This document shows positions 17,346-25,972 of a stretch of 64,000 bases of DNA, in pieces. The stretch is from NCBI GenBank assembly GCA_016711085.1, contig JADJTR010000012.1, forward strand, positions 434,001-498,000. The letters run 5' to 3'. The notes under the pieces are model-generated. The model saw only the letters and a program-made list of their open reading frames with translations. It was not told the DNA's origin and made no database searches. A program made the translations under genes and the position numbers. Each line of letters begins with the position of its first letter. Position 1 is the first letter of the stretch. Origin of the DNA: Phyllobacteriaceae bacterium (lineage in GTDB: Bacteria > Pseudomonadota > Alphaproteobacteria > Rhizobiales > Rhizobiaceae).

Positions 17346-18326
17346 CTATAGTGGAACGCCCGCCCTCACCCCGCCCCTTGCCCAGCTCACTGCCTTCGCC
17401 CCCAGTTCGCGGAATTGCTTCGAGGCGTCGGAGAGGCGCTGGTTCCATACCGGGTCGGGCGTCTGGCCCTCGATCGCCTTGAAATAGACGCTCATCAGCG
17501 CGGCGATGGCGAACGGCTCGATCAGCGCCGCCTTCACCGCCCAGGCGAACAGGAAGGCGGCGAGGAAGGCGAAGCCGCCAGACTGGCCGGGATAGAGCCA
17601 GACCAGCGCGCCGGCCGGCGCCAGCATGACGATGTAGACGGCGATCGACAGCACCCAGATGATGAGGGTGAGCCAGATGGCGTTCTTGACCATCAGCCTG
17701 GCATTCTGGCCGTAGAGGATGACGCCGTTTTTCGCCGTCTCGAACGGGTTTTCGGCGTTGGTCCTGACGATCAGGCCGAGGACGATTTCGTCGACGAAGG
17801 TCAGCGACATGGTGATGACGGCGTTGATGAAGCGGGCAAGCGCGTCGAGGCCCGGAATCGGCAGGATCATGGCGATGCCGCCGATCAACCCGGTGATGGC
17901 GCGCAGCGCGCCCTTGACGAGCTGGTCGAGCGCGAACAGCACATTGGCCTCGGCGAAGCGCTCGCGCACGATCGATTGGCCGTAGTCGATCTGGCTCCTG
18001 CCGCCGGGAATGTCGCGGCCCTCCACCAGATGGACGAGCACGGCGATATGCGCGGCTTTCACCATGTAGAGGATCCATTCGCGGATCCAGTAGACGATGC
18101 CCGAGACGACGCCGAAGCCGACGACGCCGCCCCACAGCGCGAACGAGGTCGGCGCATCGGCGTCGCCGAAAATGTTGCCGATGCCGTAGCCGACGCCCGA
18201 GCCGCCGCCGACGGCCAGCATGTAGGCGAGCGTGATGGCGAAATAGACGATGATGCGCGTGACGATGAACGGCCAGGTGCGGACCATCAGGCCGAGCGTG
18301 CGCGTGATGTCGAAATCCCAGAGCAT
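17346..18326 (-). CDS. Conserved integral membrane protein, unknown function
   Basis: A 326-residue protein with about six membrane helices; it opens MLWDFDITRTLGLMVRTWPF. Central motifs include REWILYMVKAAHIAVLVHL, RSQIDYGQSIVRERF and FVDEIVLGLIVRTN, and the last 60 residues are cytosolic. The start at 18326 has AGGGGA upstream. I do not recognise a transport or enzymatic signature. It sits alone between ribB and the accessory patch. Confidence 0.75.
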   Translation of the reverse strand: MLWDFDITRTLGLMVRTWPFIVTRIIVYFAITLAYMLAVGGGSGVGYGIGNIFGDADAPTSFALWGGVVGFGVVSGIVYWIREWILYMVKAAHIAVLVHLVEGRDIPGGRSQIDYGQSIVRERFAEANVLFALDQLVKGALRAITGLIGGIAMILPIPGLDALARFINAVITMSLTFVDEIVLGLIVRTNAENPFETAKNGVILYGQNARLMVKNAIWLTLIIWVLSIAVYIVMLAPAGALVWLYPGQSGGFAFLAAFLFAWAVKAALIEPFAIAALMSVYFKAIEGQTPDPVWNQRLSDASKQFRELGAKAVSWARGGVRAGVPL

Positions 18327-18409
18327 GGCATCCCCTAAAAAGCTGTCGCAGCCTTGGTCGCGCGAATCATCACGCCGGTTCAATCGCCCAGCGTCAATTC
18401 TAGCGGAAT

Positions 18410-19513
18410 TCAGCTCTCCAGAATATCGGTCGCGACGATAGCGATGCCGAATCCCTCAAGGCCGACATAGTGGCGTTCGCGCGAGGCGATCAGGCGGATC
18501 GAATTGACGCCGAGGTCTTTGAGGATTTGCGCGCCGAGGCCGATTTCGCGCCATTCGTCCTCGCGGCGTTTGGCTTCGGCATGCTCCTCGCCGCCGGCGG
18601 CCGGGCGTATACGGTCATGGTGGCCGACGCCGACGGAGCCCTCGCGCAGATAGACGATGACGCCGCGCCCGGCCTTGCCCATGCGCTCGATGACGCGGGC
18701 GATCGACGATTCCTTGCCGAAAATATCGCTGACGACGTTTTCGGAATGGAAGCGCACCGGCACCTCCTCGCCGTCGCGGATGTCGCCGAAAACGACCGCG
18801 AGGTGATGCATCGGATCCCAGCGCAGCGAATAGGTATAGGCCATGGCCGGTCCGGCCGGCGTCCCGATCCGTTCTTCGCCGACGCGTTCGACGAATTTCT
18901 CCTTGCGCTGACGCCAGGCGATCAAATCGGCGACGGTGACCAGCTTCAGGCCGTTTGCCTCGGCGAAAGTCTTGACGTCGGGGCCGCGCATCACCGCGCC
19001 GTCGTCGCGCACCAGTTCGCAGATGACGCCGATCGGCGGCAGATTGGCGAGCCGGCAGAGATCGACGGCGGCCTCGGTGTGGCCGGAGCGCATCAGCACG
19101 CCGCCCTCGCGCGCCACCAGCGGGAAAATGTGGCCCGGGCGGACGAAATCGACCGCGCCGGCGTTCGGATTGGCGAGGTTGCGCACGGTGGCGGTGCGGT
19201 CGTCGGCGGAGATGCCGGTGGTGGTGCCGTGGCGGTAGTCGACCGAGACGGTGAAGGCGGTGGTGTGGGCGCTTTCGTTCTCGGCCACCATCGGCGCGAG
19301 GTTCAGCCGCCGCGCCTCGTCGCGCGGCATTGGCGCGCAGACGATGCCAGAGGTGTGGCGCACGATGAAGGCCATCTTTTCCGGCGTGCAATGGACGGCG
19401 GCGACGATCAAATCGCCTTCGTTTTCGCGACCGTCATCGTCCATGACGACGACGATTTCGCCGCGTTCGAAGGCGCGGATGGCTTCGGCGACTTTTTTCT
19501 GGTCGAAGGGCAT
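18410..19513 (-). CDS. ribB: 3,4-dihydroxy-2-butanone-4-phosphate synthase with degenerate GTP cyclohydrolase II domain
   Basis: Makes the four-carbon precursor of riboflavin from ribulose-5-phosphate. The RibB domain (about residues 1-205) is complete: MDDDGRENEGDLI at 24-36, RHTSGI, and FRPGHIFPL-like VDFVRPGHIFPLVA. Residues 210-367 align with GTP cyclohydrolase II, but the zinc cysteines are gone (HSEN where HSEC is expected, and ESS in place of the CDCG region), so that half is probably catalytically dead. A separate ribA should exist elsewhere. No FMN riboswitch was found; a heptamer repeat abuts the start codon. Confidence 0.93.
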   Translation of the reverse strand: MPFDQKKVAEAIRAFERGEIVVVMDDDGRENEGDLIVAAVHCTPEKMAFIVRHTSGIVCAPMPRDEARRLNLAPMVAENESAHTTAFTVSVDYRHGTTTGISADDRTATVRNLANPNAGAVDFVRPGHIFPLVAREGGVLMRSGHTEAAVDLCRLANLPPIGVICELVRDDGAVMRGPDVKTFAEANGLKLVTVADLIAWRQRKEKFVERVGEERIGTPAGPAMAYTYSLRWDPMHHLAVVFGDIRDGEEVPVRFHSENVVSDIFGKESSIARVIERMGKAGRGVIVYLREGSVGVGHHDRIRPAAGGEEHAEAKRREDEWREIGLGAQILKDLGVNSIRLIASRERHYVGLEGFGIAIVATDILES

Positions 19514-19523
19514 GGCGTGCTCG

Positions 19524-19558
19524 TGGTTCGTGGTTCGTGGTTCGTGGTTCGTGGTTCG
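19524..19558. repeat. Five tandem copies of TGGTTCG before ribB
   Basis: The seven-base unit TGGTTCG is repeated five times without error, ending eleven bases from the ribB start. An inverted copy (CGAACCACG, 19621-19629) lies at the 3' end of aroC, with decayed copies between. In the aroC-ribB transcript the two could pair into a hairpin ahead of ribB. Copy number may vary between strains by slippage. Confidence 0.85.
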
Positions 19559-19617
19559 AAACGAGGTAGCGGCGGCGGCCCGGGCGCGAAGTCGGCATAC
19601 GACCGACGAACAACGAA

Positions 19618-20718
19618 TTACGAACCACGCTCTCCCGTCTGCCCCCGGTGCCTCAAATAATGATCCGCCACGGCGCAGGCGACCATCGCCTCGCCGATCG
19701 GCACGGCGCGGATGCCGACGCAGGGGTCGTGGCGGCCCGTCGTGACGACATCGACCTCGTTTCCCGCCGAATCGATGGAGCGGCGCGGGTTGAGGATCGA
19801 CGAGGTCGGCTTGACGGCGAAGCGGGCGACGATGGCCTGGCCGGTCGATATGCCGCCGAGGATGCCGCCGGCATGGTTGCTGAGAAAGACGGGCTTGCCG
19901 TCGACGCCGATGCGCATTTCGTCGGCATTGTCCTCGCCGGACAGGCGCGCGGCGTTGAAGCCCTCGCCGATCTCGACGCCCTTGACCGCGTTGATGCTCA
20001 TCAGATTGGCGGCGATGTCGGAATCGAGCTTGCCGTAGATCGGCGCGCCGAGGCCGGCGGGTACGCCCTCGGCGACGATTTCGACCACCGCGCCGATGGA
20101 GGAGCCGGCCTTGCGGACGCCATCCAGGTAGTCGGCGAAGACCGGCACGGATTTCGCGTCGGGCGTGAAGAACGGGTTGTCGGCGTGACCGACGAAATCC
20201 CAATCCCAATTGGCCCGGTCGATCTCCTTTGAGCCGATGGAGACGAGCGCGCCGCGCACGACGAGGCCCGGCACGACAAGGCGCGCCAAAGCGCCGGCGG
20301 CGACGCGCGCCGCCGTCTCGCGGGCCGAGGAGCGGCCGCCGCCGCGATGATCGCGCACGCCGTATTTGACGTCATAGGCGTAGTCGGCATGGCCGGGACG
20401 GTATTGGCGGGCGATGGCGCCATAGTCCTTCGAACGCTGGTCGACATTGTCGATCTGCATCGCCACCGGTGTGCCGGTGGTCACCAGATGATCGCCTTCC
20501 TCGATGACGCCGGAGAGAATCCTCACCGCGTCCGGCTCCTTGCGCTGGGTGACGAAGCGCGATTGGCCGGGCTTGCGGCGGTCGAGATCGCGCTGGATGT
20601 CGGCAGCCATGAAGCGGATGCCCGGCGGGCAGCCATCGACGACGCAGCCGAGCGCCGGCCCGTGGCTTTCGCCCCAGGTCGTCACGCGAAAGAGATGGCC
20701 GAAGGTGTTGTGCGACAT
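19618..20718 (-). CDS. aroC: Chorismate synthase
   Basis: Last enzyme of the shikimate pathway: it converts EPSP to chorismate with reduced FMN. Complete at 366 residues. Signatures seen are GESHGPALGCVVDGCPPG, GRSSARETAARVAAGA, and the C-terminal GRHDPCVGIRAVPIGEAM. Start MSHNTFGHLFRVTTWGESHG is canonical. It precedes ribB on the same strand with about 100 bp of repeat-rich spacer; FMN dependence gives a loose functional link to riboflavin synthesis. Confidence 0.97.
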   Translation of the reverse strand: MSHNTFGHLFRVTTWGESHGPALGCVVDGCPPGIRFMAADIQRDLDRRKPGQSRFVTQRKEPDAVRILSGVIEEGDHLVTTGTPVAMQIDNVDQRSKDYGAIARQYRPGHADYAYDVKYGVRDHRGGGRSSARETAARVAAGALARLVVPGLVVRGALVSIGSKEIDRANWDWDFVGHADNPFFTPDAKSVPVFADYLDGVRKAGSSIGAVVEIVAEGVPAGLGAPIYGKLDSDIAANLMSINAVKGVEIGEGFNAARLSGEDNADEMRIGVDGKPVFLSNHAGGILGGISTGQAIVARFAVKPTSSILNPRRSIDSAGNEVDVVTTGRHDPCVGIRAVPIGEAMVACAVADHYLRHRGQTGERGS

Positions 20719-20774
20719 GATCGGGCCGGGAATGATACACGGGAAACGCCTTCTAGGGTGGCCCGGTCTGCCCG

Positions 20775-20821
20775 TCAAACGCCGCGAAGAGGTTTTACTT
20801 TTGACACATTCTGGCGTTTGA
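20775..20821 (+). promoter_or_regulatory. Inverted repeat around a TTGACA box upstream of DUF1344 gene
   Basis: TCAAACGCC (20775-20783) and GGCGTTTGA (20813-20821) are perfect inverted copies, with TTGACA at 20801-20806 between them. The geometry resembles a regulator site overlapping a -35 box for the gene at 20892. No good -10 is visible, so the promoter call is tentative. Confidence 0.3.
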
Positions 20822-20891
20822 TAACGCCTCCGACCGACACCCTCGCAAGCGCCGCGACAGACGGCCGCGCCAACCGCATTCCGGAGCCATC

Positions 20892-21143
20892 ATGCGTCAT
20901 CTCTTCGCCGCCCTCATCGCCCTCGTCACACTGACCGACGTCGTCTTCGCCGGCGAGGCCGAAGGGGCGATCAAGGCCATCGACCGCGACGGCATGGTCA
21001 TCACGCTGGAGAACGGCAAGGCCTACAAGTTGCCGGGCGAATTCGACATCGACAAGATCAAGGAAGGCATGGATGTCATCATCGCCTTCGACGAGATCAA
21101 TGGCGAAAACCTGATCACCGACATGGAAACCTCCGAGCAGTAA
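20892..21143 (+). CDS. DUF1344 small secreted protein
   Basis: An 83-residue periplasmic protein with signal peptide MRHLFAALIALVTLTDVVFA and a compact beta domain (GAIKAIDRDGMVITLENGKAY, then KEGMDVIIAFDEINGE). DUF1344 proteins are common in rhizobia and have an OB-like small barrel; their role is unknown. It has GGAGCC before the start and is divergent from aroC. Confidence 0.88.
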   Translation: MRHLFAALIALVTLTDVVFAGEAEGAIKAIDRDGMVITLENGKAYKLPGEFDIDKIKEGMDVIIAFDEINGENLITDMETSEQ

Positions 21144-21156
21144 GCCGGACGATCGG

Positions 21157-21747
21157 TCAAATCCATTCGAGCTTCGTGCCGGCGATGCGCAGGATGCGAT
21201 CCTGCGGCACGTCGAGGTTGGCCGCGTCGATCTCGCTCATGCCGCCCCAGGCGCGAAACAGCGAGCGCACGGTGCCGCCATGGGCGACGACGACCGCCGG
21301 CGGCGTGATTTCCGCCATGGCCGGAACGATGCGCGCCATCAGCATGGCGTAGCTTTCGGCGTATTTTCCGGGCGGGACGAAATTCCACTTGTCGAGGTCT
21401 CGCTTCGCCGTCGATCCGGGCGCCTTGGCGTCGATCTCGGCGAAGGTGTGCTCCTGCCAATCGCCGAAATGCACTTCGATCAGCCGCGGATCGATACGGT
21501 AGCCGGCCGGATCGAGGCCCATGGCGGCGCGGATCGCCTCGATCGTCTGGCGCGTGCGCAGCATCGGGCTGGCGACGAAATCGAACCCTTCCGCCCGGCC
21601 GATCAGGGTCCTGAGTTTTACGCCATTGGCGCGCGCCTGGGCCAGACCTGTCGCGTTGACCGGCACATCGGCCTGGCCCTGCAGGCGCCGCCCGGCGTTC
21701 CAGTCGGTCTGGCCGTGGCGGACAAGATAGATGACGCGGTCGTGCAT
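21157..21747 (-). CDS. Histidine phosphatase (phosphoglycerate mutase-like)
   Basis: The RHG motif (VRHGQTDWN, R10-H11-G12) provides the phospho-His nucleophile. The second His lies in VVAHGGTVR, and E in LIEVHFGDWQ. With 196 residues it fits the small GpmB/CobC-like phosphatases that act on sugar phosphates or other phosphomonoesters. Substrate not predictable. Convergent with the DUF1344 gene, 13 bp apart. Confidence 0.9.
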   Translation of the reverse strand: MHDRVIYLVRHGQTDWNAGRRLQGQADVPVNATGLAQARANGVKLRTLIGRAEGFDFVASPMLRTRQTIEAIRAAMGLDPAGYRIDPRLIEVHFGDWQEHTFAEIDAKAPGSTAKRDLDKWNFVPPGKYAESYAMLMARIVPAMAEITPPAVVVAHGGTVRSLFRAWGGMSEIDAANLDVPQDRILRIAGTKLEWI

Positions 21748-21891
21748 GGTCGGCCCCGGTGACGGCGTCTTCAAAGCCGGTTTGGCGGCCACGGGCAACC
21801 CCGAAAACCCCGGGCGCGGAATAAATCCCGCCGCGCGGGCGTTCTCGTTGTCGGACGCCTCTCGCGCGTCGACCTCCCGAAAGGAATACCG

Positions 21892-22265
21892 ATGACACTT
21901 CACCGCCTTTTCGCCCCGGCGCTTGCCGCCGGCCTGATGTTCTCCCTTCCCGCGCTCGCCGACATGGCGAAGCTCGAAGGCGACCGTCTCGTCAACGAAG
22001 CCGGCATGACCCTCTACACCTTCGACAACGACAAGGACGGCATGTCGGCCTGCTATGACGCCTGCGCCGCCAACTGGCCGCCGCTGATGGCGCCAGCCGA
22101 CGCCAAGGCCGAAGGCGACAACACGCTCTCCGCCCGCAAGGACGGGGCCAACCAATGGGCCTACAAGGGCAAGCCGCTCTATCTGTGGGTCAACGACAAG
22201 AAGCCGGGCGACACGACCGGCGACGGCGTCAGGGCGTCTGGCACACGGCAGGCCGTAAGGCATGA
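21892..22265 (+). pseudogene. COG4315-type secreted lipoprotein-like protein, frameshifted near its end
   Basis: After a signal peptide (residues 1-22) come two copies of the family's Tyr/Asp motif: GMTLYTFDNDKDG and GKPLYLWVNDKKPGDTTGDG. The normal ending is GDGV(x)GVWH. Here the reading frame passes into the wrong frame at about 22230; restoring one missing base gives QGVWHTAGRKA and a TGA at 22263-22265. As written, the frame instead runs on into the sigma factor gene, which would create an unlikely 304-residue fusion. Probably an assembly indel. The proteins are surface-exposed and of unknown function. Confidence 0.75.
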
Positions 22266-22305
22266 TCGCGGCGTCGGCGCCTGGCCGGCGCCGCGGTTCA
22301 AACCC

Positions 22306-22806
22306 ATGTTTCGTCGCGATATCGACCTCGTCGCCCATTTGCCGCGCTTGCGCCGGCTGGCGGTGGCGCTGTGCCGCGACCGCGACGCCGCCGACGATCT
22401 GGTGCACGAGGCGGTGGCGCGGGCGCTCGACAAGGCGGCGCTGTTCGACGGAACCAACGCGCGCGCCTGGCTCGCCACCATCCTGATCAACCTCTTCCGC
22501 TCCGATCGCCGCCGGTTTGCCCGCCTGCCGACGCTGGTCGATCTCGGTTCGCCCGCCGCGCTCGCCGCCGGCGCAAAAGGCATCGACGAAAACGGGCCGG
22601 ACATCCGCCGCGCGCTGGCGACGCTTCCCGAGGAGCAGCGCATCGCCATGCTGCTGCTGGCGCTGGAGGGCCTCAGCTACCGCGAAATCGCCGCCGCCCA
22701 GGGCGTGCCCATCGGCACGGTGATGTCACGCATCGCGCGGGCGCGCGACAACCTTAGAGCCGCCTTGAATGGCGACGCCGGCAAAATACGGAGCCTGAAA
22801 CCATGA
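22306..22806 (+). CDS. ECF-type RNA polymerase sigma factor
   Basis: A 166-residue sigma-70 family protein lacking regions 1 and 3. Region 2 is around RRLAVALCRDRDAADDLVHEAVARAL, region 4 around LPEEQRIAMLLLALEGLSYREIAAAQGVPIGTVMSRIARAR, the classical helix-turn-helix for the -35 element. The ATG at 22306 gives a typical ECF N-terminus. Its stop overlaps the start of the anti-sigma gene (ATGA). Likely controls its own operon and perhaps the secreted protein gene before it. Confidence 0.9.
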   Translation: MFRRDIDLVAHLPRLRRLAVALCRDRDAADDLVHEAVARALDKAALFDGTNARAWLATILINLFRSDRRRFARLPTLVDLGSPAALAAGAKGIDENGPDIRRALATLPEEQRIAMLLLALEGLSYREIAAAQGVPIGTVMSRIARARDNLRAALNGDAGKIRSLKP

Positions 22807-23546
22807 ACGCGGACGAACCTGTCGGCGAAACCGATCTGCACGCCTATCTCGACGGCGAATTGCCGCCGGAGCGGCGGCGGACCGTCGAACGTTTCCTGGT
22901 CGATCATCCGGACGCGGCCGAGCGCCTGGCCGAATGGGCAGCGCAGGGCGACGCCATTCGCGCCGCCTACGATGCCGTGTTGGCCGAAACGCCGCCTGCG
23001 ACGCTGGTCGCGGCGGCGCGGCGCGGCGGCCATCCGGCGCTGTGGCGCGCAGCGGCGGCGGCGGTGCTCGTGGCGACCTTTGCCGGCGGCTATCTTCTCG
23101 GCGGTTTCGTTAATCGAGGGCCTTCGGAAACGCTCGCCGACGCCGGATTGACGGCGCACCAATTGTACATCCCGGAAAAAATCCATCCGGTCGAGGTGAC
23201 CGCCGCGGACCGGCCGCATCTGGAAAGCTGGCTGTCGAAGCGGGTCGGCCTCGCCGTCGCCGCGCCGGACCTCTCCGCCTCGGGGCTGACATTGCTCGGC
23301 GGGCGCGTCGCCCCGGTCGCCGGCGGCGCCGGCGCGCTGTTCATGTACGAGAACCCGGCCGGCGAGCGCTTCACGCTGCTGGTGGCGCGGGCCGGCGAAC
23401 GCGAACGCCCGCTCGCCTATCACGAGGCCGGCGCGTTCGGGGCCTATGATTGGGGCGGTTCGGGCTACGGCTTCGTGCTGTCGGGCCCGCATGACGAGGC
23501 GTTGCTGGAAGGGTTGCAGAAAAAGGTCGAGGCCGGCTGGCTTTAG
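22803..23546 (+). CDS. Membrane anti-sigma factor
   Basis: Partner of the preceding ECF factor. Residues 1-75 form the cytosolic sigma-binding part (ETDLHAYLDGELPPERRRTVE), without the HxxxCxxC zinc motif of ZAS proteins. One membrane helix spans about 81-102, and the periplasmic domain follows (residues 103-247, with FMYENPAGERFTLLV). Similar anti-sigma proteins are annotated as ChrR- or RskA-like transmembrane regulators. The signal sensed is unknown. Confidence 0.85.
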   Translation: MNADEPVGETDLHAYLDGELPPERRRTVERFLVDHPDAAERLAEWAAQGDAIRAAYDAVLAETPPATLVAAARRGGHPALWRAAAAAVLVATFAGGYLLGGFVNRGPSETLADAGLTAHQLYIPEKIHPVEVTAADRPHLESWLSKRVGLAVAAPDLSASGLTLLGGRVAPVAGGAGALFMYENPAGERFTLLVARAGERERPLAYHEAGAFGAYDWGGSGYGFVLSGPHDEALLEGLQKKVEAGWL

Positions 23547-23587
23547 CGCCTGTTCCGGTTCGACCCGGAAAGGCCGTGAGCCGCGCC

Positions 23588-24418
23588 TCAGTCTTTGCCC
23601 GACGCGATGACCGTGGCGATGTCGGGCGCGTCGACCGCCTTCATGCCGACGACATGATAGCCGGCGTCGACATGGAGGATTTCTCCGGTGACGCCGCGGC
23701 CGAGATCGGACAGCAGGAACATGGCCGAATCGCCGACATCATCGATGGTGGAATTGCGCCTCAAGGGCGAATTCAGCTCATTCCATTTGAGAATGTAGCG
23801 GAAATCGCCGATGCCCGAGGCGGCGAGCGTCTTGATCGGGCCGGCGGAAATGGCGTTGACGCGGATGCCCTTGCCGCCGAGATCGACGGCGAGATAGCGC
23901 ACCGACGATTCCAGCGCCGCCTTGGCGAGGCCCATGACGTTGTAGTGCGGCATCACCTTTTCGGCGCCGTAGTAGGTGAGCGTCAGCAGCGAGCCGCCAT
24001 CGGTCATCAGTGGTTCGGCGGCGCGGGCGAGCGCAGTGAACGAATAGACGGAAATGTCCATCGTCATCATGAAATTGTCGCGAGTCGTCTCGATGTAGCG
24101 GCCGACGAGCTCGTCCTTGTTGGAAAATCCGATGGCGTGGACGAGGAAATCGAGCCGGCCCCAACGCTTTTCGATCGCCGCGAACGTTTCGTCGACGGTC
24201 GCCTGTTCGGCCACGTCGCAATGACCGATGGCCCAGGCTCCCAGTTCGGCGGCAAGCGGTTCGACGCGCTTTTTCATGGCGTCGCCCTGCCAGGTGAGGG
24301 CGATTTCGGCGCCTTGCGCGGCGCAGGCCTTGGCGATGCCCCAGGCAATGGAGCGATTATTGGCGAGCCCCATGATCAGGCCCTTTTTCCCCGCCATCAT
24401 CGCGCCGGTTGCCGTCAT
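23588..24418 (-). CDS. fabI: Enoyl-[acyl-carrier-protein] reductase, NADH-dependent
   Basis: Final reduction in type II fatty acid elongation and the target of triclosan. The 276-residue short-chain reductase has GLANNRSIAWGIAKA (cofactor site), and the active-site pair in YNVMGLAKAAL (Tyr-x6-Lys). The C-terminal RRNSTIDDVGDSAMFLLSDL is typical. Start at 24418 has GAGGAC upstream. Lies 25 codons' length from the convergent anti-sigma gene and next to a DnaJ-type gene, a common rhizobial arrangement. Confidence 0.95.
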   Translation of the reverse strand: MTATGAMMAGKKGLIMGLANNRSIAWGIAKACAAQGAEIALTWQGDAMKKRVEPLAAELGAWAIGHCDVAEQATVDETFAAIEKRWGRLDFLVHAIGFSNKDELVGRYIETTRDNFMMTMDISVYSFTALARAAEPLMTDGGSLLTLTYYGAEKVMPHYNVMGLAKAALESSVRYLAVDLGGKGIRVNAISAGPIKTLAASGIGDFRYILKWNELNSPLRRNSTIDDVGDSAMFLLSDLGRGVTGEILHVDAGYHVVGMKAVDAPDIATVIASGKD

Positions 24419-24501
24419 CGGACTGTCCTCGCCCCGCGCCCGCGGCGCCATTTGTTTCAGGCGAGCCTATCGCACAGCGTCGATTCGGCTTCAAGCCTGC
24501 C

Positions 24502-25389
24502 TCAAACCCGCGCCCGACGCTTCATCAGCGCCTCCAGTTCCGCGTCATTTTCCGGCAGCATGACACGCACGCGGACGAACAGATCGCCATGGCCGCCGGT
24601 CTTCAACGGCAGGCCGCGGCCCTTGAGCCGGAAAACCTTGTCGGAACTCGACCACACCGGAATGGAAAGCGCCAGGCGACCGGAAAGCGTATCGACCGGC
24701 AATTTGGCCCCGAGAACGGCGTCGACAAGGGGTACAGGCAGATCGACGTACAAATCGCGGCCTTTCGCCTCGAAAACGGCATGCTTGCGCAACGACACGG
24801 TCAGGATGGCGTCGCCGACCCCGAAAGCGTTGCGTTCGCCCTGCCCTTTCAGACGGATTTGCGTGCCGTCCTCGACGAAATCCCGCAATTTGACGGCGAG
24901 AGTCCGCCCGTCGGGAAAGCGGGCGGTGACACGGGCGGCCGACGCCGCCTCCTCCAGCGTGACCGACAAGGTCGCAGACACATCCGCGCCGGGCGCGCCG
25001 CGCGTCTGCCGGCCGCCGCGGCCGCCAAATCCCGAACCGAACATTTCGCCGAGGATGTCCTCCATGCCGGCGGCGCCGAAACCGGCCTGGCCGCGCCCGC
25101 CGCCGCTCCTGCGGAAACCGGCGAAAGGATCGCCGCCGCCGGAACCGTCGAAACCGGCGAATTTGGGTTTGCCGTCCGGGCCGATCTCGCCGCGGTCGAA
25201 GGCGGCGCGTTTCTTGTCATCGCCGACGATTTCGTACGCCTGACCGATCTCGGCAAAGCGTTCCTTGGCCTTGGGTTCGTCCGGGTTCTGGTCCGGATGG
25301 TATTTCTTGGCGAGACGGCGATAGGCCGCCTTCACGGCCTTGGCGTCGGCGGTGCGGCTGACGCCGAGTATGTCGTAAGGGTCGCGCAT
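24502..25389 (-). CDS. DnaJ-type co-chaperone (CbpA-like)
   Basis: J-domain at residues 1-70 with HPD at 31-33 (KKYHPDQNP), then a Gly/Phe-rich linker (GFGAAGMEDILGEMFGSGFGG), and two C-terminal peptide-binding beta domains (GADVSATLSVTLEEAA... to KTGGHGDLFVRVRVMLP). The Cys-rich zinc domain of DnaJ is missing, so it is a type II J-protein of CbpA kind that stimulates DnaK. 295 residues. Upstream of fabI. Confidence 0.92.
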   Translation of the reverse strand: MRDPYDILGVSRTADAKAVKAAYRRLAKKYHPDQNPDEPKAKERFAEIGQAYEIVGDDKKRAAFDRGEIGPDGKPKFAGFDGSGGGDPFAGFRRSGGGRGQAGFGAAGMEDILGEMFGSGFGGRGGRQTRGAPGADVSATLSVTLEEAASAARVTARFPDGRTLAVKLRDFVEDGTQIRLKGQGERNAFGVGDAILTVSLRKHAVFEAKGRDLYVDLPVPLVDAVLGAKLPVDTLSGRLALSIPVWSSSDKVFRLKGRGLPLKTGGHGDLFVRVRVMLPENDAELEALMKRRARV

Positions 25390-25459
25390 GGTTCGGGCCC
25401 CGAAAAGAGGATTCGTCCCTGATATGCGGTCGCATAGGAAGAAATTCCAGCCCCGCCGA

Positions 25460-25864
25460 TCAAAGCGCCTTGAACGATGTCATGCGCCATGCGCCGTCGT
25501 CGAGGCAAGCCGTGCCGGAAAAAAGGTGGACGCCCTGATAGTTCTCGCGCGACGCGTTGAAGCTGCGGCAGATGCGACCCGATTTGGCGAACTCGGCCAA
25601 AGCCTCGATCGAACCCGTGGCGCCGGTATCGCGGTTGGCCCAGGCCAGCGGCCTGCCGCCGAGCGCGACCAAATCGGCTGAGGTCGCGGCATTGCGGATG
25701 GTCGCTTCGTCGGACGGGTCGGCGACATCGACGACAACGGGAATTGAACCGGTGACGAGTTCGCGGTCGCCTTCGGCCTGCTTCAAACCGTAGCCGGAAG
25801 CGCATCCGCCGAGCGCGGTCAACGCAAACAGGGCAATCGCCGCGGCGCGCGCGCCTATCGCCAT
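25460..25864 (-). CDS. Lipoprotein, RT0821/Lpp0805 surface protein type
   Basis: The 134-residue product has a lipobox (ALGGC, C21) and a mature domain with LVTGSIPVVVDVADPSDEATIRNA and a disulfide-capable pair (GRICRSF and TACLDDG). Its end AWRMTSFKAL resembles the surface-antigen family known from Rickettsia and Legionella and common in rhizobia. No function known. The start at 25864 gives the best signal peptide. Confidence 0.75.
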   Translation of the reverse strand: MAIGARAAAIALFALTALGGCASGYGLKQAEGDRELVTGSIPVVVDVADPSDEATIRNAATSADLVALGGRPLAWANRDTGATGSIEALAEFAKSGRICRSFNASRENYQGVHLFSGTACLDDGAWRMTSFKAL

Positions 25865-25972
25865 TTTCCCCACCCGCCCTTGCAACACGTCACGCAATCG
25901 GCAATCTCCCGGCCGCGCCATCGCGCTTTCTTCGCGACGGGCAACGGCCATGATCGCCGAGGAGGGTTAACA

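Noticed and set aside
19524..19558. CRISPR-like array
   Set aside because: The unit is seven bases with no spacers, so it is a simple tandem repeat.
19514..19617. FMN riboswitch before ribB
   Set aside because: None of the conserved RFN element segments are present; the gap is made of heptamer repeats.
18410..20209. Longer ribB frame extending back into aroC
   Set aside because: The extension translates repeat sequence and the wrong frame of aroC; the canonical MPFDQ start fits the RibB family.
23553..23570. TTCCGG-CCGGAA hairpin as a terminator between the anti-sigma gene and fabI
   Set aside because: Only six base pairs, with no T-run on either strand.
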